Below are positions 21,623-35,422 of a stretch of 64,000 nucleotides of DNA, piece after piece. The notes under the pieces were generated by a model. It was not told the origin of the DNA. It made no database searches and was given only the letters and a program-made list of their open reading frames with translations. The DNA comes from Daphnia carinata (Eukaryota > Arthropoda > Branchiopoda > Diplostraca > Daphniidae). The stretch's first letter is position 1, and each line of letters begins with the position of its first letter. Both the position numbers and the translations under genes were made by a program. Location of the stretch: contig NC_081336.1 of assembly GCF_022539665.2 (NCBI RefSeq), positions 7,416,778-7,480,777 on the forward strand. Direction: 5' to 3'.

Positions 21623-21950
21623 ATGGAGCAAGAAGTCCAAGCTCAAATTTTGTCTGGTGGAGAAGGGAACAACTCGAATGATTGTATTTCAAGTAAAGAA
21701 ACATCTAGCAACAAGCCTCAACTAGCACAAAAAGAAGTGAGTAATAAGAAATTATTGAGTATTCAAGCTATATTCTTGTTATTTTTTCTAAAGTGATTTA
21801 TTTTTGCAGTGTTCGTCAAAATATAAAAGTGTACAGTTTTTCTTACTGTTAATGTAAACTAATATGGCACAATGTTACCACTTAATTACATTTTAGGGAT
21901 TAAATGGCTTATTGGGATCAACAGAAAATCTGAACTTTTCACATTTGTAG
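21623..21950 (+). CDS. possible small spliced protein, 55 residues
   Basis: An ATG at 21623 opens 38 codons to a GTGAGT donor at 21737. A phase-0 intron of 160 bp ends in TTTTAG at 21896. The second exon (21897-21950) adds 17 codons ending FSHL and a TAG stop. AATAAA follows at 22063-22068, so a complete small transcript is possible. The protein begins MEQEVQAQILSGGEGNNS and is hydrophilic, with no membrane segment or motif I recognise. It might also be the 5' end of a longer alternative transcript. The support is splice signals, frame continuity and the poly(A) signal only. Confidence 0.4.
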
Positions 21951-22868
21951 TGTATTTTTGGATGAAGAAATTTGCATAACTTTAATGTCATTAGAAACCA
22001 CTGACTAGTTAACAGTAACCACCTTCATTATCAATTCTTTATCAAGTTTAATTATGTAATATAATAAAATCATAGCCACAGGTATGTTTCCAGATTCAAA
22101 TTTTTAAGCTGCTTACTGATAAAATTGCTTAAGGCTCAAGAAAAAGAAATCTAAATTACAACAATATTTACTTTTTGCAACGAGTAGAAACCATTGGGGA
22201 AAAATAGAATCGTTCCTGTTATAATAATTCTTCACGATCATGACTACGTGGTTGCCCTTCGATGTGAATATTAGATCCTCGAAAAATAAAAGGAAGGAAA
22301 GAATTTTATTTTGTTTAGAAATCGCCAACACATTTCTGCGCAACAATTGGGTTTTTGGGATAAAATCAGTTTTCTTCTTCTATTGTTCTTCACATTCACT
22401 TTCTTATCATTTCAAGTAAATTTTTAAAAATTTATTGAATAGAAAAATCTGCCATTTTAAATTCAAATTAAAAAAAGGTTCCTTTGTGTGCCTTGTGTTC
22501 GGAATCATGGGAAGATCAGATGCCACTTGTAGAGTAATTGCATCGCTGTTAGAGGCGATATAAAAAAATATCGGCTAAAATATCGATTATCGTTGGTTTC
22601 TCGTAGCCGCTACCTTTATCCGTTTACGTCGTTTGGCGCTTTAACTCACGTTGCAAACTGTAGACTGCACTTTATACGCGTGGTTCGTGCTTATTGCATT
22701 TGAACATGTGTTTACAATCTTTCCCGGTTTCGTTTGATGTTTTGTCAAAGTCTCTTTTAAGCTAGAATATTAGTTCTTGTTCCATAATGTACAGTCCTTG
22801 TAATGAATCTGTATCATATGACCTCCAAGTGATAGATTTAATTGAGTCTTAGCGATCTTATATGTAAA
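21951..22868. other. intergenic region upstream of TAF1B
   Basis: No coding signal is seen. Near 22555-22600 there are several ATATCG/TATCGATT words, close to but not matching the DREF-type element TATCGATA known from insect growth-gene promoters. I call this only a possible TAF1B promoter region. Confidence 0.35.
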
Positions 22869-25800
22869 ATGAATGGGCATAGTGAAAAGTACACGTGCAT
22901 CGAGTGCGGGAAATGTGTGTTCCACCAAGTCGATGGACGACAAGTTTGTTCAGAGTGCCTTACTGTTGTTCCCGTATGAAACGTTTCCCTCTTAAAGAAT
23001 AGCTGGAACTGACTTTGTGATAACGACTGATTTCGTTTGTTTTCAGGATCACATTGAAGAAGAGTGCGATGAAATTGGACCAAGAAATCAGAGCATTTAC
23101 ACCCCATCACTGAAAAATCAGGCTACCAAAACTGCTAAGCAAACCAAACTTGCCGAAAGAAACAGTAAGCAACTATTGAGTCAAATGTATTTTATATTTT
23201 GTTTATATTTTGTTCTTAATCTAAATAATAGAGCTGATTCAAGAATGGTGTTTGTATGATGGTTTCAACTTCATCCTTATCAAGATGACAGATGCATTGA
23301 TTAGGTGCGGAGCAAATCCCAAAATCAAACCATGTGTACACCAACTGTGGGCTGCATACTTGGCCAGAATTAACATTGCGTATTGTGAATCCCCTTCTTC
23401 AGCTCCAGTTAACAAAGAACAAGAGGAAGAAGCAATCATCAATGAGGAAGAATCAATATTGCCAAACTGGTTTTCTCAAACTACTGACCAAGGATCACAG
23501 GAAGGAAGTAAGAAAAATGATGAACCCAAGGATTTACTGTTTGCCCCCAAGAAAATGCAAGTACTTGTTGTTTTTAATGTGTAGGTAAAAATTAAATTCT
23601 TTTTTTTTTATTCCTAAAGGGCCATCACATGTAGGACCTACTATAGAAAGAAAGATTTGTTGGTCGACACCCCCGATGAGGTATTGTCAATGGCTGAAAA
23701 GCGCTTGAAAAGACGGAAAATCAAGGTACAACAAAAGGTTGTCCTGTCGAATTAAATTTAAATTACTCCATCATGCCATTTCAGAGTTCCTTCATGAAAC
23801 TGGCGCTTAGCGGAGCAGACACAGACATAGAACTGGCGGAATCACTGAAGGAAGCTAAGGCTAATGCACAAAGGAGGACAAAGTAAACTCACGTAGTGTA
23901 CGTTAAAATCAATTTTAACAAGTTTTTTTTTTTTTTTTTTTTTTTGTTTTTTTTTTTTTTTTTGTATGTAGCGTTTACCAATTACCTCGCATGTACACCA
24001 TGAAACACGCAGTTCCTGAATGCTTTCCTGAAGGTGAACTTTATACTGATCTCCTTCGAGCGAAAAAAACGAAAGACTATACAGCCCCCAAAACAACTTA
24101 TACCGATCCCGAATATATGACGCTGCATAAACTTTTGTCGTTCCTTCACGCCGCCCTTCTCATGAAAGGTGAAGTAATATGCTACGGCGACATAACAAGG
24201 TAACTTTTTTTCTGTTTCAGTTTATCGTTATTTTTTATTTCTACGCTCTACTTCACAACTTGTTTTCCGTGACAGATGGGTACGTGAAGGCCACATACCA
24301 TTATACGCAGCTCATCGGCTTTTACCATCTACGATGCCACTTAGTAGGACGGATTCGTTGATATTGGGAGGTCTTTCAGCTAGTCGATCTGATGGGGCGC
24401 CAGCCTCGAGAATTTTTCGCCAAAATACAGCCCGGCTTTTAACAATATTAAATGTTCCGTTAGTGCCAAAGCCTCCAGCTTATTTGTTGGCATCTAAAGT
24501 CATACGTGATCTGCAGTTACCTGGTACGTGTTCCTAAGAACCAATTTTTAAAAAGGTATCTAATGTAAGGTTTTATTTTTTATTTGGGAGACAGATGAAC
24601 TAATTGTATTTGTAAGACATTTTGATAAGCTTGTTTCACAAAATAATCTTGACGAATGGAAGCTGTCTCCATTTGGCAATAGGGTTGACCGTCAGAGCAT
24701 TTACGCCGCCACCTTGGTAATAATATTTGGCAGGATTCATACAGAATAGTTTTTTTAGCTAAGTTTTTCTATGTGTTTTTTCTTTGTCTTAGGTTCTCGT
24801 CGCAATAAAGTTCGTCATGGGTCTAGATGGAACAACGGAGTACAAAATATCCGATTTCGCCGCAAAATACAACGAGTTACTGAAATTAAAACCGTCCTCC
24901 GGCTTCTCTCGTAGACAAGCCTCCGCGGAAAATGAAATTACCGTCGACGGAAGCCACCAGCGTTCCGACGGCAAACCCTTATTTGTGTGGAGAGAATGGG
25001 TTCGTTTCATCGAATACCGACGTGTCGCCATTGAACGCACTCATGTTCCTACTGCAATCCGGAAAGAACTATTGGACAGAATGGATCCTGAATACATCCT
25101 TCGTTATGCCGAAAACGAAGGTTTCTTGTTCTGCAATAGCAGTACTGAGGAGCCATCGGAAAAAGAAAAAGTCCTTTTATCTTTTATAGAGAAACTTTCT
25201 GAAAACTACCCAAAACCGTTCACGCCAACGAAAAGAATTCCGAGCTTTCATCCGTCTCTGCTGGGCAGCCATGGTTTGGCAGAGCAATTGATTGAATTCG
25301 ACGAATCGAAGTATGGTCTACTTAAGCAAGATTTTTCCTCGTCATCGTTGGTGTTCGCACGGAATCCAAGAGTTTTAGCAAGCGCTCTTAAGAAGGCCAA
25401 TCCTCCTCATAGTCTGAAAATACAGAAAGGTCCTGCCTATAAAGAGGCCAGATTAACGACGCCCTTTATCAACTCTCGTTGCGCAGTCCAGAAGAATGCA
25501 TCGCGAACTCCATACAGCGAGACAAATCGTTACGGTTATAAAATGTTGGAGTTAAATCCAGAAATTGTACCTGTTCCCGCCATGTCTGACGAAGAAGGCG
25601 AAGATGATGACGACAATTTTACTCAGCCAGAGCCTAGTCTTCTACTATTCCAACCATCTTCTGTTTATTGGACAACCTCGGCTATAGCTAAACTTATGTC
25701 ATTCAACGAATGGGATTTATTTTCTGCTGGGTTGCCGACCACATTTGTGTGGATGCTGAAGCTTATTTGCGAAAGCATTGAAGAAAGCCCAAGAGATTTT

Positions 25801-25923
25801 TATATTCCGTTTAATTATGTTGAGACTCTGATAATGTTTAGAAATACGGAGCTGAAACACACCCTTTCAGATTGTAAAACCATGAAACGCCGGCTGGTTG
25901 GGGCATTGAGGACAGACATTTAG
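22869..25923 (+). CDS. TAF1B: TAF1B/Rrn7-type TFIIB-related RNA polymerase I initiation factor
   Basis: Subunit of the SL1 (core factor) complex that recruits RNA polymerase I to rDNA promoters in the nucleolus. The N-terminus has a zinc ribbon of the family: C-x2-C (YTCIECGKC) and, 17 residues on, C-x2-C (VCSECL). Exons joined in frame: 22869-22973, 23047-23164, 23232 to about 23578, 23620-23725, 23785-23882, 23972-24199, 24276-24523, 24595-24716, 24793-25923. The region after 23990 is typical of TAF1B cyclin-like folds (WVREGHIPLYAAHRLLP; KFVMGLDGTTEYKISDF). An acidic run (EEGEDDDD) lies late in the protein. The donor of the fourth exon is ambiguous: only a GT near 23579 keeps the frame open, while GTAC at 23562 would give a stop. 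The gene converges on EDRF1, with 287 bp between stops. Confidence 0.92.
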
Positions 25924-26210
25924 CTGAAGAAATATTGTATCATAAGAGTATATGCTGTGTCGATCAGTCACCTCCCACGTTTGTGGTATTCACATATCAA
26001 AATTTTTCAACACAGAGCTGGAACTCACTCAATTCCGCCACTGTTCTAGCTAGTTGTATGTGCCAATCAGGTTGCTTGATGTTGCACTTCAGCGAGATGG
26101 AATACATGTTTCGGAAATTCTCAGCATCCGCATTATTACTAATGTAATTTTTCGAGAAAAAAAAGGTAATTATGATGAAAGAATGTTCGTTAAAACTTAA
26201 TAACAATTAC

Positions 26211-29200
26211 TTACGGTTTTTTAGCGCTTTTAGACAACTTGGTCAATTGCAGTAGCGTCGACTGTATCCTGGAGCACATCAGCGTCATACATTCTAATGT
26301 TTTAGGTTCGAGGCTAGGAGGATCGCCACCACTCTTAGATTCAACTAGTGCTGCCAGAGCTCCCTTTGTCGAAAGGTAACAATTCAGAATAGATTGCAGG
26401 ATACGTATCTTGGAGACAACACCCGTCAGACCTGGAAACAATAATAATATCAAGAGGAGAATTGCACATTTAAAAAATTATGTGAATTTTACGTTTGAAC
26501 TGGAACTCGTAAAGGCCAGCTTTCTCAAGTTGCAACCTTATGACTTCATCCCAATGTTCCAGTTGATTAAAGATTGTGTTTGCATTTGTATAGTGCTGCT
26601 CGGCGATCACTCGAACATTTCTCCCATTAATGATAGATTCGCCATCGCCATTCCTATTCACGATGATCGTGAATTATTGTAGAAAAGATGGAGATTGTTT
26701 TAAATACCGGTAAGTATCGTGATGGAGTGATGCCAAACGGTAATGGCAAGTCGCCGCGCGATATTGGAGCAATGGCAGACGTGAATCAGCTGTTTCACTC
26801 TCGCTTAAAGCGATACAATTCTCTAGCAGTTGAATGATCTCTGCTTCCACTTCTTCTCTCGACTAGATAGAACAAAGTTGAGGTAATTATTAAAATTTTG
26901 ACAAACTAGATGTATAATTATTTACTTTAATGCTGAGTGGCGCAAAATCTTGTAACAAGGATGCCAGCGTAAAGAGAACGGTGGTGTAATCCCAAATAAT
27001 AGCATCCCAAATTCCAGCATTTAGCTCACGACGTTCCAAAGCGTCCAACGCCTGTTTATAGCACTGCAACGCCTGTCAGATGGAAAACAATCAACAGATG
27101 GTAAAACAAACAAGCAAATTTATCGGTAAAATGGATTCACTTATTGTTTCTTACTTTAGAATAACATCTCCACTCAGCTAGACTGGCTTCTTTCTTCTCT
27201 GCAGGTGCCAGAGCACGTGCTTGAAGGCGATGTAACTTGGCCAAATTGCAGGAAAGGAGAGCTAAATTGACGTTATCTTTAACTGTGCGGAAGACAGACC
27301 TTCCTTCTTCGAGATGTTGCTGGCTGACTTGATACAATTCGACGAATTTGCGCTTCCAATCTGTGCCTCCTTCCTCCATCACAGCTAAAAGGCAATGAAG
27401 ATAAGGTAAGCATGAAAAAGAAATCTCCAGCTCGCAAAATGCACTATAAATAATCACTTTAAATTTAGTTTTACCAGATGCTTTGCTCATAAAAAACACG
27501 CCCATTTCATTGCAAACATTTCCCAAACGTTTGGCGAAACTGAAGACGTCGGAAGGGCTGCCCGATTCCAATGCACCAAAAGAGGCAAGAGCCAGACGAT
27601 AATGCTCTAAGCTGAACTGCAACGCTTCATGAAGGGACGTTGGATATTGGAAATAATCTTCTAACGTGTTTTCAAGCTGCAAATCTGTAAGCAACCGAAG
27701 AAGTTTTTCGTCGACTGAGTTCCGTTCCACCGACTGGGGCGGATTTGCTACTTCATTCCAGTGTTGCACCATAGAGAAGTACACGTCTCCAGCTAAACCT
27801 AGGGCATGGCTTTGAAGCGAGACGGAACTGGTCGAAATGCGAGGTACACAAGGCTGAGGTAAGCCTGGCAATGGCAAACCAGGGGGATCTAGATGAACCC
27901 ATAATAATGCGGCCATTCTGAGATGTGATAGAATTTTTTCTGGTTGTGAGAGGCAATTTTTTCGCGTTTCTTCTGCAAGCGTTACGTGAGCCAAACGGCA
28001 TTTTTCCATTAGAAGCTTCCAGTATTGCTGCTTCCACTCATTTTGTGGCTCTTTCGAAATCAACGAACCGCTGACGCCACTGGAGCAATACACCAAGATG
28101 TTATGTAAGTCAGCCAAGCACATATATGAAAAGCAATTTAGTTTAACTTACTCTAGAGCAGATTGCTTTAACGTCTGATATGGCATCGGGATTGGCTTCA
28201 GCGGGGAGGCCAACGAAGGCTCTTCTTCAGAAGGTTTTGCAGATTTCCCCCTTTAATGACCGGGAAATTCGGTACGTTAGTCATTGGTATTTGGCTTCAA
28301 TGATTTGACTCACCGGTCACTAAGGAATTCAAGAGCTTCGACTGCGTGTTGAAGGGCAAAAGTGCAGCGTTGTTCCCAGTTGTCTCCGACGGTGGGTCTC
28401 ACGTTTCTACGGACATTTTCTTCCTCTGCTCGGACCTGTTGCGGAGTGGACAGCGCTGCCACGTCAACGGATGCCCTACATGTGAGGACGGAAAGGTAAA
28501 GCTATGCGCTACGCTGATTATCATGGATGAAAGTTAATTACGAGAACTGATCTCCCGTTGGAGATTCCTCCCATTCATCTGCCCACTCTTCTTCCGCCTC
28601 TTCTGGATTCTCCTCAGTCTCAGGAACTTTCAACGACGTTGGCAAATAGACGTCAGATAAATAGTATAAGGCAGCTGTTGCGATCTAGGAAGAAAACCAA
28701 CTCTTAAAATAGGAAAAGATAAACAGAACGAAAAATTATACCTGAGGATATTTCGTAGCATCCAATAACGAAAGGCAGTTCTTGAGCAAAGCTAACACGG
28801 TCCCTTGATGCCGTTTCCAATCGCTGGACATTTTTAAATTACGCGCCACTCTGCAAGCAAAACACATGCGTTAGGATCATGATTACATTACGTAATAATT
28901 TAGTTCAGGTTCAATATTTACTTGAAAAGCAACATAGCAACTGGTGTTGTAAACGGATTCTGATTGATATCTTCATTTAAATCGTTGCATAAAGAAGTAA
29001 GATCATAGAGCTTTACTATGTCGTCATCTTTCGCTGTTTCACGATCGAGACAAAAGAAATTACATAATTCAGTTAATCAAAAACCAAAAGAAAAAAAAAA
29101 TACCTTTAAACAGCCAATAAGTGTGCCCTGCTTTTGTGGCTTTGGACTTGAGGAAAGACAAAATATTTTGCGCAACATCTTTGATGATGCCCGGCTTGAA

Positions 29201-30434
29201 CTGCGATCCCGGCAGGCGCGGCAAATCGTCCGTTTTGATAAGCTCGTATTTTTGCACCAATCCACCCAAGTGGTAGCACATGACGACTTCAGGGACATTG
29301 CCTTTAAAACGAAAATTATTGTTATTAGTTATCGACCCTCGTGACACCCACAGGTAATTTATATTAGGATTATGTACACATTAAGTTATCCAGCCAATAG
29401 TCCAGCCCCGTTAGCACATTGATTGGTTTTGACATGTCTCTATTAAACAATTATTAATATTAATTTCATATGTTTGAACTATGTACTAGACTATTTTCCT
29501 ACCGTAAGCGAAGAGAAAGGCAAGGATGAGTACCACCGCCAAAAATAGGCATGTCAGTGCCGATCAACATCCTCAAATCTTCAAACGTCCATATGATATT
29601 TTTTGAAAACTGAGGTAAGGTATTATCATGCACATTATTTTCTCCCTGTGCAGGATCTCCAAGGGGATCAGTTATAGACTAAAACAGAACACACAAATGT
29701 TGTCAAGTATTACAAAAAATCATATATTCAAGTATTACTTGAACTTGGTGATTTCTGTCGTTAACTTGAGTTTCAGTGTTCTGTGATTCGTTAAGTGCAA
29801 TACTATGACAGAGAAACTTTGAAATAAGGTTTTGCTGCTGCAAATAATCACGGCTGTGTCGACTAGGTTTCTTTTCTGAGGCTTTTTGTTTTGCACGACA
29901 GGAAGCAAACATGTGTTCTAAATAGAATTTCTTGAGCCATCCCCATTCATTTTCAGCTGCTCTGAGCAGATGAGTGTGGATATCGAACTCATCAAGTAAA
30001 AGGGTATTTCCAACACGATGCACCATCATACTCACAGCTCCCTTGCTGTACGGTATTTTAAGGAGCTTCTTTATATTTTCTGCATCACTGACTACATCCA
30101 CTTCGCCCATTGAATCTAAAAATGATGAAGCCATGTGAAAGCTGGCAAAATCATTTGATTTAGGATTTCTAGACACTGCTGGTCCCACGATTTTTTTTGG
30201 TTGGCTCAGCAACCAATTCGGTGGTGGTGTGTTCAAGTCAGTGTTGCTCTGCAATAAAGATAATTGTGCAGGGACACTGACTGTTGAATGCAAATCAACA
30301 GCAAACGATTTGATCCTCTTTCCTTCGTTTTCATATTCTGAATCTTTATTTAGCGATGGGCGATAAATATCAATTGTCAAATCGTTAGTAAGGTCACTAT
30401 CCGTTGCCAACTCACTAGCCTTCTTCTCGTCCAT
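26211..30434 (-). CDS. EDRF1: EDRF1 (erythroid differentiation-related factor 1) homologue
   Basis: Large conserved metazoan protein; in mammals it is linked to globin gene expression, and its biochemical role is poorly known. The first exon (30434-29739) begins MDEKKASELATDSDL and contains the family block NIKKLLKIPYSKGAVSMM and GNTLLLDEFDIH, followed by WGWLKKFY. The next exon (29678-29504) carries DMPIFGGGTHPCLSLRLR, then KPINVLTGLDYWLDNLM near 29434-29380 and QNILSFLK..GHTYWLFK near 29300-29100. The rest has many short exons. The one at about 28110-27390 encodes helical repeats including LDPPGLPLPGLPQPC. The last exon ends KLSKSAKKP with its stop at 26211. Internal exon edges between 29100 and 26450 were not all resolved. 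Confidence 0.93.
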
Positions 30435-32704
30435 TTCGCGCGATTTTACTATTTCAACTGTTTTAAATAAAGCATACTGAACTAGAAATTACCTCCCTAT
30501 ACTACACGTTCCTTCTCGTGGATTCTAGTACTTTCGAATACGAATCAAAACAAACGCCTCTTCTTGCTAGTATTTGATGTACCCCTTGGCTGTGGTTGTT
30601 TTGGTTATCAGAGACAGACAGACACTACAGAGAGTCAGTGATTACAGGCATTCGTCTCAGACGTCAGCAAGTTGAAACAGAAGTTTTATTGTTTGTTTAC
30701 TGTACGAATACGTTCTATTGTTTTGGGGAGGAGGAAAACGGATCGGTCAAGAGTCATGACTGCAGAATACTAATGGAAATCATTTACTTTCTTTATTTTC
30801 AGGCCACCAGGGATGTTGTTTTCATTTGTTTCTATGAGTGAATTGCGCCGAGTCCAAGGCGGGGACTACGAACAGCGCAATCGCCCTGGAACTCCCCAGT
30901 TTTTTCAGTAACCTCTAAGAGAGGGAACTTCAGTGACTGAATACCACAACATCTCCACAGTCGGTAAACTCGTGTTGCATGGGCTGTGAAGGACAAACGC
31001 GTCGCCGATCTGTTTGTGCTATTGTTCCTGGATTGAATTCCATCATTATTAGCTGCACCTACGTCATGACTCATCACCATCGCCGTCAGCTGGACAGTTG
31101 AGGGGTTGGGGTAAGTGTATGCAAACTTATTCTGGGATTCACGTCCCTAATTTTTCCCTTCCAATTGTTTTCCGTATACATCAGCTGTGACGCTCATCAA
31201 TTAGTCCGTCTGTATGCTAGGATCGTAGAAAGGGTTACAAGGCACGTAGGACAGTGTTGACGAGTTATGTTATCTAATTAAGAAACCTCTAACCACAACG
31301 TGATCGCAAAACAATGAAAAAAAAAAACTCTTCCAACAGCCTTCGGAGCATCCGGTTGTCATAGAATGCAGAGACTTTCAATCTTCCGATCTTATATGCA
31401 GTAGACACAACCATCTGGGGCGCAGGGCCATTAATAACGTCCAGTCTCGCGAACACAGATTCTAATCAAAGTGAGTAGTTGCGCGTCATATAAACGGCGT
31501 TTGCATGTTTCCTGCGACTCTAAAACGAAAAGCTTGAAATTGAGAAACCTCTCCGTGGACAGCCAAGCAGGAAAATGGGGCAAACAATTTAACTCGTGCC
31601 GGCGAAAATCAAGGTAATACAGAAAGTGCACAAGTTACGTCGGCATCAACCCCACCTCCCGATAATTCGGTTTCCTATTGATTGAACGAGGAAGTTGTCT
31701 TGTTAACAGTCATCATGCTGTGTTAGCTGAATAGACACGAAAAAGTAGCATGGGGGCCCAACTGAATCATGTAACTTGCGCTATATTTACGCCCCGCCGA
31801 GTCCAATCGACCTTTTCTACCTATTGATGTATGTGGTAGTAATCAAAATCGTCGGGGTGTTCTTTGTGAGACATTTATTTTTCAGGTTCGACGAACGACT
31901 GAAGTCGATACAGTTGATGTATTATGCAGTGAGACGGTGTATTGGGGAGCGAGAAACACGAGATGAGGACTAGGGCTTGTACTGAAGTGTGTATATCTTA
32001 CAGCACCAAGTGGTGGAGAGCTCCGATTCCTGGAGAATACAGCACAAGCCAGAAGGAGGAGCAAGAAGAGTAGCTGTTAAGAGAGGAAAAATCAATACCA
32101 AACACGGGACTCTAACTCTAACCTAACGACCGAACGGCTAAAAATGGGGGAAAAAGAGCAAACCGGAGAGAGAGTAAAAACTAAAATAAAAGAAATCGCT
32201 CGGATCTACGCACATGTGGTATTTATAGAGAGCCTTTAAAAAAAAAAAAAAAAAAGTGGGGAACCCTGTATCAGGAGATGAAACCGAAAAAAAGTTTGAA
32301 AGGCAGAATGCTATTCATCTTGTGCGTGCGCATGGAATGAGTTGATGTTGCTGGATATACAGACGTGTAGCTGTAAAGAATGCTTGACGCTGCTTTTCGA
32401 CCGCATCTTGTACACCCCCACATGCATTCATAACATTCCCGTCCGATCATTTCCACCGGTATCGATAGAGCACGTCATTTGTTGAATAGGGCTGATACGA
32501 TCAGACTGTGCAGCGTTCATCAGTACGTGACCTATCGTCCGTATAATGGTAGTCGATTAAAAACAAATTAACTTGACGTGAGATTTCAAATAGCCCGCCA
32601 TGTTTTTCCATGTCAATCGATTTTTTATGATTTTAAATGTCTTTTACTCTTTTGGAAAGAAACAGAGGGGAACATAAGCCGATTTTGAAGTGTAATTGCT
32701 ATTC
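30435..32704. other. intergenic region between EDRF1 and the 32.7 kb gene
   Basis: This lies between two divergently transcribed genes, so it should hold both promoters. I see no conserved coding region. A donor-like GGTTGGG|GTAAGTG near 31111 could close an untranslated first exon of the 32.7 kb gene, but nothing confirms it. Confidence 0.4.
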
Positions 32705-35422
32705 ATGGCTTCGGACGGATTGAACTCTACAGGCGCCAGTGGAGTCAATAACGGAATGAATAGCCCTCGTATTCAAGTGAGCTTACCGACCAATTTAAAA
32801 ATGCCACCGCGTTCACCGAGTCGTGAATCGGTTGCCACCGAAATGTCCGTCTCAAGCAGCTACCTGTCCGAATGCGGATGGCAGAACAAATTACCGGCAC
32901 ATCTGAGCTTCCTGAAAGCCGTCCCAGAAAACCAGCAATTATCAGCGTATCTAACACCGAATCGCGGCCCAAGTCCGATACCCGGCAGTGGTGGTGGACG
33001 CTTTCTTCGAGTGCCCGGCGCCTCTTCCGTCGGAGGGCGATCCATGGACGGTGGCCTTGGCATCGGTTGGTGGGAAGAGGAAACGGATCTCAACGTCATC
33101 AAAAGTTGCGCCGCCCTATCCAAAGCCCTCGGACTCCAAAAGAGTTTCAGCACCGGCGACATCGTCTCCCTCGACGACTCTGGATCGCCTGCCCACAACA
33201 ATGGTATGTTATCCATTTTAGCAACTTTTCCGCCTACAACGTATGACCTAATTTCTATATCGACTACACACACGAGCGAAAGAAAAACCAAAAAAGAAAA
33301 TGAGCTATCTTTTAGTTTGAAGGTGAATGTTTTCATATTTGTGCCACTGTACATAGACAATGGGCCAACATTGTGTTGTCGTGTAGGAACAACTTGGAGG
33401 ACCGTTGTGCGCATAAACACAAAAGCCGGGGCTCAACGTCTGTGTATTACATGTTGGTTGAGAGCGAGACTGTAGGCAGACCACAGCCAAACAGCTTTAT
33501 CGATCGCGTCTTGGAATAATTGTCAATCCAGTAGCGTCCGTGCTCACCGTCGACTGTCTCTATCACCTAGTCCGAATGAGGCCCCTCGGTTTTCTTAAAG
33601 CTTTTTGGCTTCTCTCTGGCCCTTCTTTTGTATTCCTACCTTGTTGTGTAGAAGCGAGCTACCCCCTTCGCATACTTTATTTTGTAGTGTTGTATGCCAG
33701 CATGTAGCCAGTGTTCCTCATCTTTTGCAAACGAGGCTGCACTCGACATGTTCGCACGGAGAAGATCCTGCCTTTGGGTCGTTTCCTCTGCATTTTTTGT
33801 AGCTAAAGCCAAAAGGGCTGGGTCGTCGGTCGAGACCCCGATAACATCAAAACAAAAGAGCCCATTTTATTATCGATTTCTACGGGAGAAAGTGTTTCGT
33901 TCCATTATTAAAAAATAGAGATCATTTTTTTTTTTTTTAAAGGAAAGAACGTGATATAGGACATTCTGAAATGATAATCACTCGGCAAATGGAAGCCGGT
34001 ACTTTGGGTATATTTTTAAGCGGCTCAGTGGCTTTTGGTCAACGAGATTATGTCAACGATTCTGCTATGCCCAGCTGGGGATTAACAGGAGATAGAAAAA
34101 CGATGCGGTGCTTGCATTGGCATCGAAAGGAAACAACAAAATGTACTTGTTCTAAGGAATCATAAATCTATTTCGATTTTAAAATACTATGGGAAACAGA
34201 TGAAAAGCCTCATGTCAAAAGAAAAGGGTAAAGAAATTGCCGCATTTTGGTATTCAAAATACGACAAAAGCTCCTTTTTGCTTTCTTTGTTGTCTCTTTA
34301 CGATGGACCAGCTTCATCCAACCTCCCTGTCCTCCCACTTTCGTTTTAGGCTTTGCATGGAGAAGACAGTTGTAGCCAGCACAATATTGATTCAGCGCCT
34401 GATGGCAGAAAAATTTCAATATGTGCGTGAAAACGGGAGGCAAAGCAATTTTAGCCAATCTTTCTTTCACACCGGGAGTTGTCATCTGTTCGTTCAATCT
34501 GAATCGGCCATTCCGACAGATATATATTTTTTTTCATCTCGAATCCATATTTTTAAACCTGGATTTAAATCTAGCTTATTACGTAGTTATCAATAGTACC
34601 ATTGTAAATGTGAAACCATAGTGCGTGATTGAATTGTGAATTCTTAACGTGTTGCTAATGTTTGGTGTTACATCCAAAACGAATCACTAGGTGGAGCGTT
34701 GAGGGCGTGTGTGTCGGAAGTGGCCATGGGCGGGATTCAACAACAATACGAGCGAATGCATCCTGTTTTCGGAATGGGCTCCCGCTCTTTATCGACTTGG
34801 GTGGCGGTGGGAGATGGCGCAGCCATTCAGATCTCATCGCAGCTTCCCTCTCCCCAAGGCCGTCCCACTTCTGTTCACGTTGACGCCAGCAAAGCCGGTA
34901 GATTTTTCACTCAGCTTTTTTGCTAATAGGCTGGAAAAAAAAACAAATAATTGTACAACAAAACTATCGATTTTCGATATTTCCATGTCAACAGATGCGG
35001 CGGCTTTCTGCGGTGGAGTCACATTCACACCGGCCGACCTTATTCTCAATTTAAACAAGCGTGTGAGACAATGTTACATCCGACGGAGGCTCCTAACTAC
35101 TTACAAAGCGCTGGAACGTTTGTCGCAAAGTCAATTTAACTTGGACCAGATTGCCGCCGTTGCCGAAGCTGCCGGCCAGGTAGATTCCGTGCAGTCGGAA
35201 CTGTCACAACAGCAGCTTTTCGCTACCGGCGATGAAGCGTTGAGTGCCAAAGCCGGGCCTGGTGGCCATTCTTCCCCGCTGGATGCGACGTGGATCAAGA
35301 GCGCCCTTACTCTCAATGACGTCGAACGTGATCAGGGTCGGCCACTGTCCAAATATATGAGAAATATGATGATTTTCAACTGGCTACATACATTAGAGGA
35401 CAGCCCAACTGAAATGCTCTAA
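32705..35422 (+). CDS. unrecognised three-exon protein with conserved-looking C-terminus
   Basis: I cannot name this family. Exons join in frame with GT-AG introns: 32705-33203, 34691-34897 and 34995-35422. The ATG at 32705 is the first in frame (MASDGLNSTGASG). Exon 1 is rich in serine and proline, with possible phosphosites (KMPPRSPSRESV, SFSTGDIVSLDDSGS) and a WWEEE patch. Exon 2 contains TWVAVGDGAAIQISSQLP. Exon 3 is compact and mixed in charge: TPADLILNLNKRVRQCYIRR, then RLLTTYKALERLSQSQFNLD, ending RPLSKYMRNMMIFNWLHTLE. That tail reads like a conserved helical domain, whereas the N-terminus looks disordered. A poly(A) signal lies at 35563-35568. It could be an adaptor or regulator, but no function is claimed. 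Confidence 0.8.
33204..34690 (+). other. intron of the 32.7 kb gene
   Basis: Bounded by a GTATGT donor and a CACTAG acceptor that keep the frame. No exon or nested gene is evident inside. Confidence 0.6.
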
